Below, piece by piece: positions 1 through 8,509 of a DNA stretch of 64,000 nucleotides. The DNA is from Flavobacteriales bacterium (GTDB taxonomy: Bacteria > Bacteroidota > Bacteroidia > Flavobacteriales_F > PHOS-HE28). Location of the stretch: contig JADJTW010000031.1 of the NCBI GenBank assembly GCA_016710965.1, forward strand, positions 558,001 to 622,000, written 5' to 3'. A program made the position numbers and the translations under genes. The notes under the pieces are model-generated. The model made no database searches. It was not told the DNA's origin and saw only the letters and a list, made by a program, of their open reading frames with translations. Numbering within the stretch: the stretch's first letter is position 1; each line of letters starts with the position of its first letter.

Positions 1-2905
1 GTCCGTGCTGAAGTTCGCCTGCGCGTGGTTGGGCTCCACCGTGCCGTTGTAGTCCGTCAGGTGGCACGCGTCGCAGTTCGTGGGCGTGTTCGTGTAGCCC
101 GCCGCGTGGCACTCGATGCAGTTCACGTTCACGTGCATCCCCGTCAGCGGGAAGCTCGTGCTGTTGTGGTCGAAGGTCGCGTTGCCCCAGCTGCCCTCAT
201 CGTGGCACATCGCGCAGTCCGTGGGGAAGCCCGCCGTCACGTGGTTCGGATCGGTGGTGGCGTTGTAGTCCGCCAGGTGGCAGGCCTCGCAGGTGTTCGG
301 CGTGTTGGCATAGCCCGCAGCATGGCACTGGTTGCAGTTCACGTTCTGGTGAGATCCCTGCAAGGGCCAGCCTGTCGCCGCCGTGTGGTCGAACGATGAT
401 GGCGTCCATCCATCAGCGGTGTGGCATTGCGTGCAGTCCGTGCTGAAGTTCGCCTGCGCGTGGTTGGGCTCCACCGTGCCGTTGTAGTCCGTCAGGTGGC
501 ACGCGTCGCAGTTCGTGGGCGTGTTCGTGTAGCCCGCCGCGTGGCACTCGATGCAGTTCACGTTCACGTGCATCCCCGTCAGCGGGAAGCTCGTGCTGTT
601 GTGGTCGAAGGTGGCGTTGCCCCAGCTGCCCTCATCGTGGCACATCGCGCAGTCCGTGGGGAAGCCCGCCGCTACGTGGTTCGGATCGGTGGTGGCGTTG
701 TAGTCCGCCATGTGGCACGCCTCGCAGGTGTTCGGCGTGTTGGCGTAGCCCGCAGCGTGGCACTGGTTGCAGTTCACGTTGTGGTGGGTGCCGTTCAGCG
801 CGAAGCCCGTGTGCCGTGTGGTCGAAGCTGCTGGCGTCCATCCATCAGCGGTGTGGCATTGCGTGCAGTCCGTGCTGAAGTTCGCCTGCGCGTGGTTGGG
901 CTCCACCGTGCCGTTGTAGTCCGTCAGGTGGCACGCGTCACAGTTCGTGGGCGTGTTCGTGTAGCCCGCCGCGTGGCACTCGATGCAGTTCACGCTGGTG
1001 TGCATCCCCGTCAGCGGGAAGCTCGTGCTGTTGTGGTCGAAGGTCGCGTTGCCCCAGCTGCCCTCATCGTGGCACATCGCGCAGTCCGTGGGGAAGCCCG
1101 CCGTCACGTGGTTCGGATCGGTGGTGGCGTTGTAGTCCGTCAGGGTGGCAGGCCTCGCAGGTGTTGGGCGTGTTGGCATAGCCCGCGCGTGGCACTGGTT
1201 GCAGTTCACGTTCTGGCGAGCCGTCAGGGCAAGCCTGTCGCCGCCTGTGGTCGAACGATGATGGCGTCCACCCATCAGCCGTGTGGCATTGCGTGCAGTC
1301 CGTACTGAAGTTCGCCTGCGTGTGGTTCGGTTCCACCGTGCCGGTGTAGTCCGTCATGTGGCACGCGTCGCAGTTCGTGGGCGTGTTCGTGTAGCCCGCC
1401 GCGTGGCACTCGATGCAGTTCACGTTCACGTGCATCCCCGTGAGCGGGAAGCTCGTGGTGTTGTGGTCGAACGTCGCGTTGCCCCAGCTGCCCTCATCGT
1501 GGCACATCGCGCAGTCCGTGGGGAAGCCCGCCGTAACGTGGTTCGGGTCCGTGGTCGCGTTGTAGTCCGTCAAGTGGCAGGCCTCGCAGGTGTTGGGCGT
1601 GTTGGCATAGCCCGCCGCGTGGCACTGGTTGCAGTTCACGTTCTGGTGGCTCCTGCAGCGCCAGCCCGTGCCGCCGTGTGGTCGAACGATGATGGCGTCC
1701 ATCCATCAGCGGTGTGGCATTGCGTGCAGTCCGTGCTGAAGTTCGCCTGCGCGTGGTTGGGCTCCACCGTGCCGTTGTAGTCCGTCAGGTGGCACGCGTC
1801 GCAGTTCGTGGGCGTGTTGGTGTAGCCCTCCGCGTGGCACTCGATGCAGTTCACCGTGCATCCCGTCAGCGGGAAGCTCGTGCTGTGTGGTCGAACGTCG
1901 CGTTGCCCCAGCTGCCCTCATCGTGGCACATCGCGCAGTCCGTGGGGAAGCCCGCCGCTACGTGGTTCGGATCGGTTGTGGCGTTGTAGTCCGTCAGGTG
2001 GCAGGCCTCGCAGGTGTTGGGCGTGTTGGCATAGCCCGCGCATGGCACTGGTTGCAGTTCACGTTGGCGTGGGTGCCGTTCAGGGCGAAGCCCGTGCTTG
2101 CCGTGTGGTCGAAAGCTGATCGGCGTCCATCCATCAGCGGTGTGGCATTGCGTGCAGTCCGTGCTGAAGTTCGCCTGCGCGTGGTTGGGCTCCACCGTGC
2201 CGTTGTAGTCCGTCAGGTGGCACGCGTCACAGTTCGTGGGCGTGTTCGTGTAGCCCGCAGCGTGGCACTCGATGCAGTTCACGCTGGTGTGCATCCCCGT
2301 CAGCGGGAAGCTCGTGGTGTTGTGGTCGAAGGTGGCGTTGCCCCAGCTGCCCTCGTCGTGGCACATCGCGCAGTCCGTGGGGAAGCCCGCCGCCACGTGG
2401 TTCGGGTCCGTCGTCGCGTTGTAGTCCGTCAGGTGGCACGCCTCGCAGGTGTTGGGCGTGTTGGCATAGCCCGCCGCGTGGCACTGGTTGCAGTTCACGT
2501 TCTGGTGAGAACCCTGCAAGGAAGCCAGCCTGTCGCCGTGTGGTCGAACGATGATGGCGTCCATCCATCAGCGGTGTGGCATTGCGTGCAGTCCGTGCTG
2601 AAGTTCGCCTGCGCGTGGTTGGGCTCCACCGTGCCGTTGTAGTCCGTCAGGTGGCACGCGTCGCAGTTCGTGGGCGTGTTGGTGTAGCCCGCCGCGTGGC
2701 ACTCGATGCAGTTCACGTTCACGTGCATCCCCGTCAGCGGGAAGCTCGTGCTGCTGTGATCGAAGGTGGCGTTGCCCCAGCTGCCCTCATCGTGGCACAT
2801 CGCGCAGTCCGTGGGGAAGCCCGCCGCTACGTGGTTCGGATCCGTCGTCGCGTTGTAGTCCGTCAGGTGGCAGGCCTCGCAGGTGTTGGGCGTGTTGGCA
2901 TAATT
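1..2905 (-). repeat. Six ~432-bp tandem units plus a partial seventh, each encoding six hemes
   Basis: The anchor gtccgtgctgaagttcgcc (gtccgtactg in one copy) recurs at 1, 436, 868, 1298, 1729, 2157 and 2591, giving unit lengths of 435, 432, 430, 431, 428 and 434. The seventh copy (2591 to about 2905) diverges into unique sequence after its CEACH motif. Unit 1 is fully in frame at 145 codons. Each unit is itself two related 72-residue halves with three CXXCH each: CTQCH/CNQCH/CEACH and CAMCH/CIECH/CDACH. The near identity suggests recent amplification or gene conversion. Copy number in the real genome may differ from the assembly. Confidence 0.93.
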
Positions 2906-3853
2906 CCCTTGATGGCATTGTGCGCAACTCACGGGGACATGGGACCCTAACAATGGCCACACCGCATGATCGTATGTGGTCGGTGTCCACCCCGGGTTGG
3001 TGCTATGGCACGTTGTGCAATCAGTGGAGAAACCTGCAGCTTGGTGGCTCGGGTTCGTCGTATTCGCGAAATCCTGCTGGTGACAGGTCAAGCACTCTGG
3101 CGAGGCATCGGAGAAATTGCCGGTGACGTGGCACTGGTTGCAATCCTGGATGGCGTGCCCCATCGTAAGCGGGAAGAAATCATGGACCACATTGGTCGTG
3201 TGCCATCCACTTCCCATGGGATCGTGGCACTGGATGCAATCCGTGGAGAATCCATCGGCGACATGGTCAGGCGCCCTGGCGGTCTGATAATCGTTCTGGT
3301 GGCAGCTGAAGCAATCATTCCCGACACGGTCGAATTGCAACGGGTTGCCGGCGGTATGACAATCCGTACAACTCAGGTTACCATGCGCACCCACCAGCGC
3401 GAAACCGTTCTGCTCGTGCAATTCCGGGATGGTGTGAACGATCCAATCCACCGACGTGTGGCAACGCGCACAATCATTCCCCAGGCTCATCCCATGGACG
3501 TCGGTGTGGCAGGATGCGCAATCCATCGGTGCGGCATCGAAGACCAACGATGCGTGGCACGACTTGCAATCCACTTTCGCATGGGTTCCTTCCAATGGGA
3601 AACCCGTGGAGTCATGCTTGAAGACCACCGCTGCTGCTGTAGCATCAACCAGCGGTTGCTTCACACGCGCCTTGCCCTTGTGCTTCAAGATGGCAGCTCT
3701 GGCTTCGACCCAGATGAGGGTAGCGTTGGTCCATCCCGCCGGACTATGGCACTTGGAGCAATCGATGGTGAGGCTCTCCCCATGAGGCGATTGCGCAGTT
3801 ACCCGCACTGCGGTAAGCAGCAGGAGCGCGACTATTTGTGACAGTCTGCGCAT
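1..3853 (-). CDS. Giant tandem-repeat multiheme cytochrome c (3' end outside window, frameshifted in repeats)
   Basis: Starts at ATG 3853 with a signal peptide (MRRLSQIVALLLLTAV) and is presumably exported. The first 452 codons are open and show 16 CXXCH heme sites (CSKCH, CKSCH, CASCH, CARCH and so on). The gene then enters six near-identical tandem units, each coding for six more CXXCH, giving 51 in the window with the end still missing. Modules follow the pattern FDH..T.FPL.G.H....C..CH, also found in the upstream 20-heme protein. The start overlaps that gene by 22 bp, so the two are co-transcribed and probably translationally coupled. Short indels near 830, 1145, 1190, 1240, 1650, 1860, 2040, 2112 and 2520 break the frame, while all heme motifs stay intact. 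I read this as one long gene with consensus errors; a decayed gene is the alternative. Function (extracellular or trans-periplasmic electron transfer) is inferred from heme content and operon. Confidence 0.8.
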
Positions 3854-5418
3854 TCGAACTTCTGGATGCGGAAGGATGGGACCTTGCCATCGTCAGCCAC
3901 CTTATGGCATTCTCGGCAATCCACCTTCACGTGCTCACCCACGAGCGGGAACTCGGTGAGGTCGTGATCGAAGCGGCTGGGGAACCAGTTCTCGGAGACG
4001 TGGCAGCGTGTGCAATCGGTCACCCCCTTCTCCATGAAATCATCTCCATGCACATTGTCGTGGCAATCGATGCAGGTCTTTCCGATGTCCCGGAAGGACC
4101 AGTTCTTCCCATCCTTCATATGGCACGCGAAGCAGGGAGTGGCCTGGTGCGCGCCTTCAAGTGGGAAAGGGGTCTCCCTGTGCTGTTCGATGCTGAACAT
4201 GCTCACCTCGAATCCATCCGTGAGGAAGTGGCATTCCACGCAATCGGGGGACACGCCATCCTTGGCGAACACGCCCTTGTGGTAATCCTCGTGGCAACGG
4301 TTGCAGGCGTCGAACACGATCGGATCGGTGTAGGGGCCCTTGTGGCACTTCTTGCAATCCACGCCCACATGTTTGCCTTGCAAGGGGAAATCCGTGAGGT
4401 TGTGATCGAAGTTGTCCATGGAGCGCAAGGCGGTGAAGCCCTTCTCCTGGTGGCATTTGGCACAGTCGGTCCCGAACTTCCCTTCGTGCGGGTCCTTATG
4501 GCATGTGGCGCACTGGTTCTCCTGCACGCCGTTCCTATCCTGGAAAACCGCCTGCGGGTCGCTGGTCTTCTTATGGCATTCGAAACAATCGGTTGTCTTG
4601 TGCTTGCCAAGCAATCGGAAATGCGTCGTGCTGTGATCGAAGCGGTCTTTTCCAGCGAATACGTTGAACGCCTGCTCCGAGTGGCATTGCGCGCAGGCGT
4701 TGGTGAAGTGCGCCTTGTGCGGATCGTCATGGCAGGCCTTGCAGTCGGCGTGGGGTACGTCTGCGAATTCCTGGAACTGCTTGCCGCTTCGCGTGGTCAC
4801 CTTGTGGCACTCCAGGCAGTCGACCTTTACGTGACCGCCGCGCAAGGGGAAGTCCGTCTTCGCATGGTCGAACTTCTTCGCGGGCTTGAACGCGTTCATG
4901 TCATGGCAGTCCAGGCAGCTCGAGGCCATCGTTCCTTGATGGCGGTCCTCATGGCAACTGAGGCAGGCCTGATCCAATCCGAGGAAGGTCTTCGGCCGTA
5001 GGCGGAGTTCCTTGTCCTTGATGTTCTTGGGTGCATGGCACTCCCGGCAGTCGATGGGCTTATGGGCTCCGGTGAGCGCATATCCTGTAAGGCCGTGATC
5101 GAAGGCCTTCTCGTCGAAGCGCACCATCTGGAATTTCCTTCCGTGGTGCTCGCTATGGCAGCTCGCACAGTCCTTCCCCACGACCTCCTTGCTGGCGTGG
5201 TATCCCCTCCGGCGGGTGATGAGGGCGCGCATTTCCTTGTGGCACTCCAGGCACTTGGTGTTGGAGACCTTGTTCCCCAAGTCGTGGCACTTGGTGCAAT
5301 TGCTCATGCCCTCCAGATCGGCATGCGCCGTGGTAAGGTCGCCCGGGGACAATTGCGCCTGCCCGGTCAGCGCCACCACTGATGCCACGAGCAGGAGGTA
5401 TGTCCTCGATCGCTTCAC
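3832..5418 (-). CDS. 20-heme c-type cytochrome
   Basis: The protein has 528 residues, a signal peptide (MKRSRTYLLLVASVVAL, then GQAQ) and 20 CXXCH motifs from CTKCH near residue 41 to a terminal CADCHK. At least six modules read FDH.LT.FPL.G.H...DC.ECHK; the conserved His of FDH and G.H are candidate distal heme ligands. I choose the GTG at 5418, which overlaps the TGA of the upstream flavoprotein gene (GTGA), because a typical signal peptide follows directly; the open frame extends to 5559 but that part reads as antisense-like sequence. It probably sits in the periplasm or outer-membrane space and passes electrons between the membrane module and the giant cytochrome encoded next. It is not a recognised nitrite reductase or hydroxylamine oxidoreductase. 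Exact partner unknown. Confidence 0.88.
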   Translation of the reverse strand: MKRSRTYLLLVASVVALTGQAQLSPGDLTTAHADLEGMSNCTKCHDLGNKVSNTKCLECHKEMRALITRRRGYHASKEVVGKDCASCHSEHHGRKFQMVRFDEKAFDHGLTGYALTGAHKPIDCRECHAPKNIKDKELRLRPKTFLGLDQACLSCHEDRHQGTMASSCLDCHDMNAFKPAKKFDHAKTDFPLRGGHVKVDCLECHKVTTRSGKQFQEFADVPHADCKACHDDPHKAHFTNACAQCHSEQAFNVFAGKDRFDHSTTHFRLLGKHKTTDCFECHKKTSDPQAVFQDRNGVQENQCATCHKDPHEGKFGTDCAKCHQEKGFTALRSMDNFDHNLTDFPLQGKHVGVDCKKCHKGPYTDPIVFDACNRCHEDYHKGVFAKDGVSPDCVECHFLTDGFEVSMFSIEQHRETPFPLEGAHQATPCFACHMKDGKNWSFRDIGKTCIDCHDNVHGDDFMEKGVTDCTRCHVSENWFPSRFDHDLTEFPLVGEHVKVDCRECHKVADDGKVPSFRIQKFECADCHK

Positions 5419-6746
5419 TTGTGCTTCTTCACGATGTGCCCGAAACGCTTGGTGATCTCGATGCCCGCCTTCTGCAGGAAGCTCGTGGGCAGCTCTCCCC
5501 CGGCGAACACGAACACGAGGTCGTTCTCCATCTGACGCACGTCCTCTCCCACTTTGCACAGCACGAACTCCGGAGAGATGGACACCAGGTTGGCCTTGAA
5601 CACGGCCTTGAGCGCGCCTGAGTCGATCGCCTTGGTGATCGCCTCCTTGTTCTTCGGCTTGCAGCCCGCGAAATTCTCGTTGCGGTTCACCAGCGTGACA
5701 TCGTTGGTAGCCATCAACATCATCGCGGATTCAACACCCGCATCACCACCACCGACGACCACCACCTTCTTGCCCGTGATGTTCTCCGGCTCAAGAAGCC
5801 TGTATGCCACCTTCGAGGATTCCTCTCCTGGTATGCCGAGCTTCCGCGGGCTGCCCCTGCGGCCGATGGCCAGCAGGACATTGTGGGCGATGTAGTCCTT
5901 GCCGGCATTGGTCGCCAGCTTGAAGGTCCCATCCTTCTGAGGTAGGATGCTCTCCACCTTCACCCGTTCCGATATCTCGATGCCGTACTTGGAGATCACG
6001 GTGTGCCAGAGCTGCAGCAGTTCGTCCTTCGTGGTGTCATAAAGCTTCACCTTACCGTGGAGCGGGAGATCCACCGGTGCGGTCATCACCAGCTTGGCGC
6101 GCGGGAAGGTGTACACGGTACCACCAAGGGAATCCTGTTCGAGGGTCGCGCTGGTCAGCCCTTGCTTCTTGGCTTCCAGTGTGGCGGATATGCCCGCAGG
6201 GCCGGCGCCTACGATCACCACATCGAGCACGCCTTCGGACTTGGGCTTCTTGTTGCTCGCGATGCTGATCATCGCCTGCTGGCCCTGTTCAACGCTGTTC
6301 CGGATGAGGCCCATGCCACCGAGCTCCCCCGCGATGAAGATGCCCTTGACGTTCGTTTCGAAGCTCTGGTCCACGTGCGGCAGGTCAACCCCACGCGTTT
6401 CCGTGCCGATGCGCAACGAGATGGCTTCGACCGGGCAGGCGTGGAAACAGGCGCCGTGGCCAACGCAATTCGAAGCGATGATGACCGTGGCTTTGCCGTC
6501 CACGATGCCCAGGATGTCCTTCTCCGGGCATTCTGCCACGCATGCCGCACTGCCGATGCATGTGTTCAGGTCGATGTACGGATGCAGCGAAACCGGCTCG
6601 AACAGCCCCTCGGCCTTGGCCACCGCCACCTTCTTTGCCACCGCTTTGGACTTGCGGTTAAGGCTGCGCATGTAGAAGAACACCACCAGCCCGCAGAGCA
6701 GGAGCACAGAACCGTAGATCGCTATCTGTTCAATGAGCACTTCCAT
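5415..6746 (-). CDS. Membrane-anchored FAD/NAD(P)-binding oxidoreductase with atypical double Fe-S domain
   Basis: The protein has 443 residues. An N-terminal membrane helix (about 8-26) is followed by a two-cluster ferredoxin-like domain, C63-x5-C69-x3-C73-P and C94-x5-C100-x3-C104-P. In each motif the usual second cysteine is replaced, by Ser66 and His97. A thioredoxin-reductase-like flavoprotein then follows, with GAGPAG at 180-185 for FAD and GGGDAG near 325 for NAD(P). I see no CxxC redox pair in the flavin domain, so it is unlikely to be a thioredoxin reductase; it is more likely an electron-transfer flavoprotein passing reductant from NAD(P)H or a quinone to the operon's cytochromes. 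It overlaps the upstream cytochrome b gene by 1 bp and the downstream cytochrome gene by 4 bp. Function is inferred. Confidence 0.82.
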   Translation of the reverse strand: MEVLIEQIAIYGSVLLLCGLVVFFYMRSLNRKSKAVAKKVAVAKAEGLFEPVSLHPYIDLNTCIGSAACVAECPEKDILGIVDGKATVIIASNCVGHGACFHACPVEAISLRIGTETRGVDLPHVDQSFETNVKGIFIAGELGGMGLIRNSVEQGQQAMISIASNKKPKSEGVLDVVIVGAGPAGISATLEAKKQGLTSATLEQDSLGGTVYTFPRAKLVMTAPVDLPLHGKVKLYDTTKDELLQLWHTVISKYGIEISERVKVESILPQKDGTFKLATNAGKDYIAHNVLLAIGRRGSPRKLGIPGEESSKVAYRLLEPENITGKKVVVVGGGDAGVESAMMLMATNDVTLVNRNENFAGCKPKNKEAITKAIDSGALKAVFKANLVSISPEFVLCKVGEDVRQMENDLVFVFAGGELPTSFLQKAGIEITKRFGHIVKKHK

Positions 6747-7600
6747 CAGAAGATCCAGCGATAGCCGAAAGCCAGTGTGACCGCCACGTGTATGATGAGG
6801 ATGATGAGCATGATCAGCGCGAAGGGCAGGTGGGCTACGTGCCAGTACTTGAACAGGCGCTGCATGAGCTGCAGTCGGCCTATCCGGCGGGAGAGGGCGA
6901 ACTCATCCTTGACCATCTCCATGACCGCCTTGCGATCGGCACGTGCCATTGAGCGTTGCTTCAGCCTCGCACCGATCACGCCCAGGGTCCGCCTCTCCCT
7001 CATCCGGCGCGCCATGAACCCGCCAACATGCTTCTCATCGGCCTCACCGGCTCCGATGATCAATGCGATCACATCGGCATCGAGCTCTGCTCGTGATTTC
7101 AGCGTCTCAACCACCTCGGTGCGCAGGCCCTTCACCTCGTTCAGGCTGAGCTCGCGGCCTTCGATCGTGCGCGGGATCTGGATGTAGATGAACCGGCCGA
7201 TGACGCCGCTGGCCACCACCGCAACCATGCTCCAGAATGCAACGGAGACCAGACCGCCGAACTTGAACGCTGTGTGGAACAGGATGAGGATCGGGCCGAG
7301 CGTGCATAGGAAGATGTGGAACTCCAGCAGGTATTTCAGCCGAAGCTGCTTGGACATGAAGTTGTATCGCTTGCGGGCGATGTACAGCACCACGCCGAAG
7401 AGGATGAGCAAGGTGCCGAGGATGCCGATGCCATGGCCGTATGCCCCGCTTGGCTTGAACCAATCGTGCTCGGGGTGATAGAAGCGCTCCTCTTCAGGAA
7501 GCTGGTAGTACGAATAGCCGGTGTAGGACAGGTAACCGGTCACCACCACGACCACCAATACCATGATGCCGATGTATATCGTATGCGCGGTTTTCGTCAT
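6746..7600 (-). CDS. Membrane cytochrome b-like protein, first gene of the multiheme operon
   Basis: The protein has 284 residues and about five membrane helices: residues 5-27, a second near 60-80, a third holding EFHIFL...LFHTAF, a fourth with VVASGVIGRF, and a last one with WHVAH and IIHVAV before a short C-terminal tail. Paired histidines in the third and last helices fit bis-His heme b binding as in cytochrome b561 or ferric-reductase-like proteins. A charged cytoplasmic loop of roughly 90 residues separates helices four and five. The start at 7600 is supported by a strong Shine-Dalgarno sequence 12 nt upstream; the open frame continues upstream but looks non-coding. Likely role is quinone- or flavoprotein-linked electron entry into the cytochrome c chain. 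Family-level assignment only. Confidence 0.78.
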   Translation of the reverse strand: MTKTAHTIYIGIMVLVVVVVTGYLSYTGYSYYQLPEEERFYHPEHDWFKPSGAYGHGIGILGTLLILFGVVLYIARKRYNFMSKQLRLKYLLEFHIFLCTLGPILILFHTAFKFGGLVSVAFWSMVAVVASGVIGRFIYIQIPRTIEGRELSLNEVKGLRTEVVETLKSRAELDADVIALIIGAGEADEKHVGGFMARRMRERRTLGVIGARLKQRSMARADRKAVMEMVKDEFALSRRIGRLQLMQRLFKYWHVAHLPFALIMLIILIIHVAVTLAFGYRWIF

Positions 7601-7612
7601 CGGATCCTCTAT

Positions 7613-7620
7613 CCTCCTTT
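7613..7620 (-). promoter_or_regulatory. Strong ribosome binding site for the multiheme operon
   Basis: On the minus strand the bases read AAAGGAGG, 12 nt before the ATG at 7600. This is an unusually complete Shine-Dalgarno sequence for Bacteroidota and decides the start against the longer frame. Confidence 0.6.
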
Positions 7621-7987
7621 TATGTTCCCCTCCGTTCGAATCCAGGTGGCCCTTTGCCCCGATGGAAAAGCGCACACCTCGGGATGCAAGGTTGCCAGCG
7701 CCGCCTGACATTCGCATGACAATTAGCCGGGAAGGGAAAAGAAGCTGCTGAGAAGGGTTGGAACACGGCCGAAGCAGTACACCGAGCCGCTGGCCTGACG
7801 ACCGTCAGTCAGGAGCAGGAACATCAACCGGTTCACAACTCGGACACAGATGATATTGTCGGTGATCGCTGGATGAACTAAGGCTGGCAAAGCCTCCAGG
7901 CCTTTGATGGGCCGAAGGTGCGATCCATGGCTCCGTTCATCGCAGCGACTACTGTCCTTCAAGATCCCTATCCCAATCGCTCCGAGA
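7621..7987. other. Intergenic region upstream of the multiheme operon
   Basis: About 370 bp without a convincing gene. It must hold the promoter of the cytochrome operon, but I find no clear TTG-N20-TAnnTTTG pair. A 93-codon minus frame (7723-8004) has no family features and overlaps the end of the next gene. Confidence 0.4.
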
Positions 7988-8491
7988 TCATCGCCTCGCA
8001 TCATCGCCTCTCAGTCGCTTCAGCCTGAAGCAATAGGTGGCATTCAGCAAGTGCGAATTCAGGCCGGGCATGTCCTTGTTCGTGATGCGCAGGTTGTAAC
8101 CGTAGGTAAGCTTGAACTTGAAAAGGCCGAGGCCGTACTCCGGGCGGAACACAAGAGCTCCCTCGCTTCCATCGGTGTAGTAGATGGCTTGGGCGCCCAT
8201 CGCGAAACCACCGGTGAGGAACATGCCGATCTTGGGTCCGATCAGCTCGGTGCGATCCAAGCGCAATTCGGTCGCCACGTAAGCTGCAGCGCCGAACGGA
8301 TGATGAGCAGAGCCCCAGACGTTCGCCGAAATGCCGAGCTCTCCGAAGCCGCAACGGCCCTGCGCGTAGCCGGTGAGCAGGCAAAGCTCCACATGGCGAG
8401 AACTGGCCATGGGTGCCCAAGCGCTATCCGCTGGTTGGGCTTGGATGAGCGCTGACAGGAGCAAGAGGTACGCTGCAAGCAGCGATTTCAT
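7988..8491 (-). CDS. Secreted or outer-membrane hypothetical protein
   Basis: The protein has 167 residues and a clear signal peptide (MKSLLAAYLLLLSALIQAQ). The mature part alternates short aromatic and glycine-rich strands (GELGISANVW, AAYVATELRL, GGFAMGAQAIYY, FKFKLTYGYNLRI), as in a small outer-membrane beta-barrel. No family recognised. It lies 18 bp downstream of odhB on the same strand and may be read through from it, although a TACTTTGC element sits directly before its start. Confidence 0.7.
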   Translation of the reverse strand: MKSLLAAYLLLLSALIQAQPADSAWAPMASSRHVELCLLTGYAQGRCGFGELGISANVWGSAHHPFGAAAYVATELRLDRTELIGPKIGMFLTGGFAMGAQAIYYTDGSEGALVFRPEYGLGLFKFKLTYGYNLRITNKDMPGLNSHLLNATYCFRLKRLRGDDARR

Positions 8492-8509
8492 GCCGCAAAG
8501 TAGACTTGG

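Noticed and set aside
1..2905. CRISPR-like array in the 430-bp repeats
   Set aside because: No short repeat/spacer alternation; the whole unit repeats and codes for heme motifs.
421..2950. Val/Arg/Ala-rich plus-strand frames over the cytochrome repeats
   Set aside because: They are the reverse-complement reading of CXXCH-coding DNA and follow the repeat period only because the DNA repeats.
7723..8004. 93-codon minus-strand frame
   Set aside because: No motif, overlaps the next gene and lacks a plausible start context.
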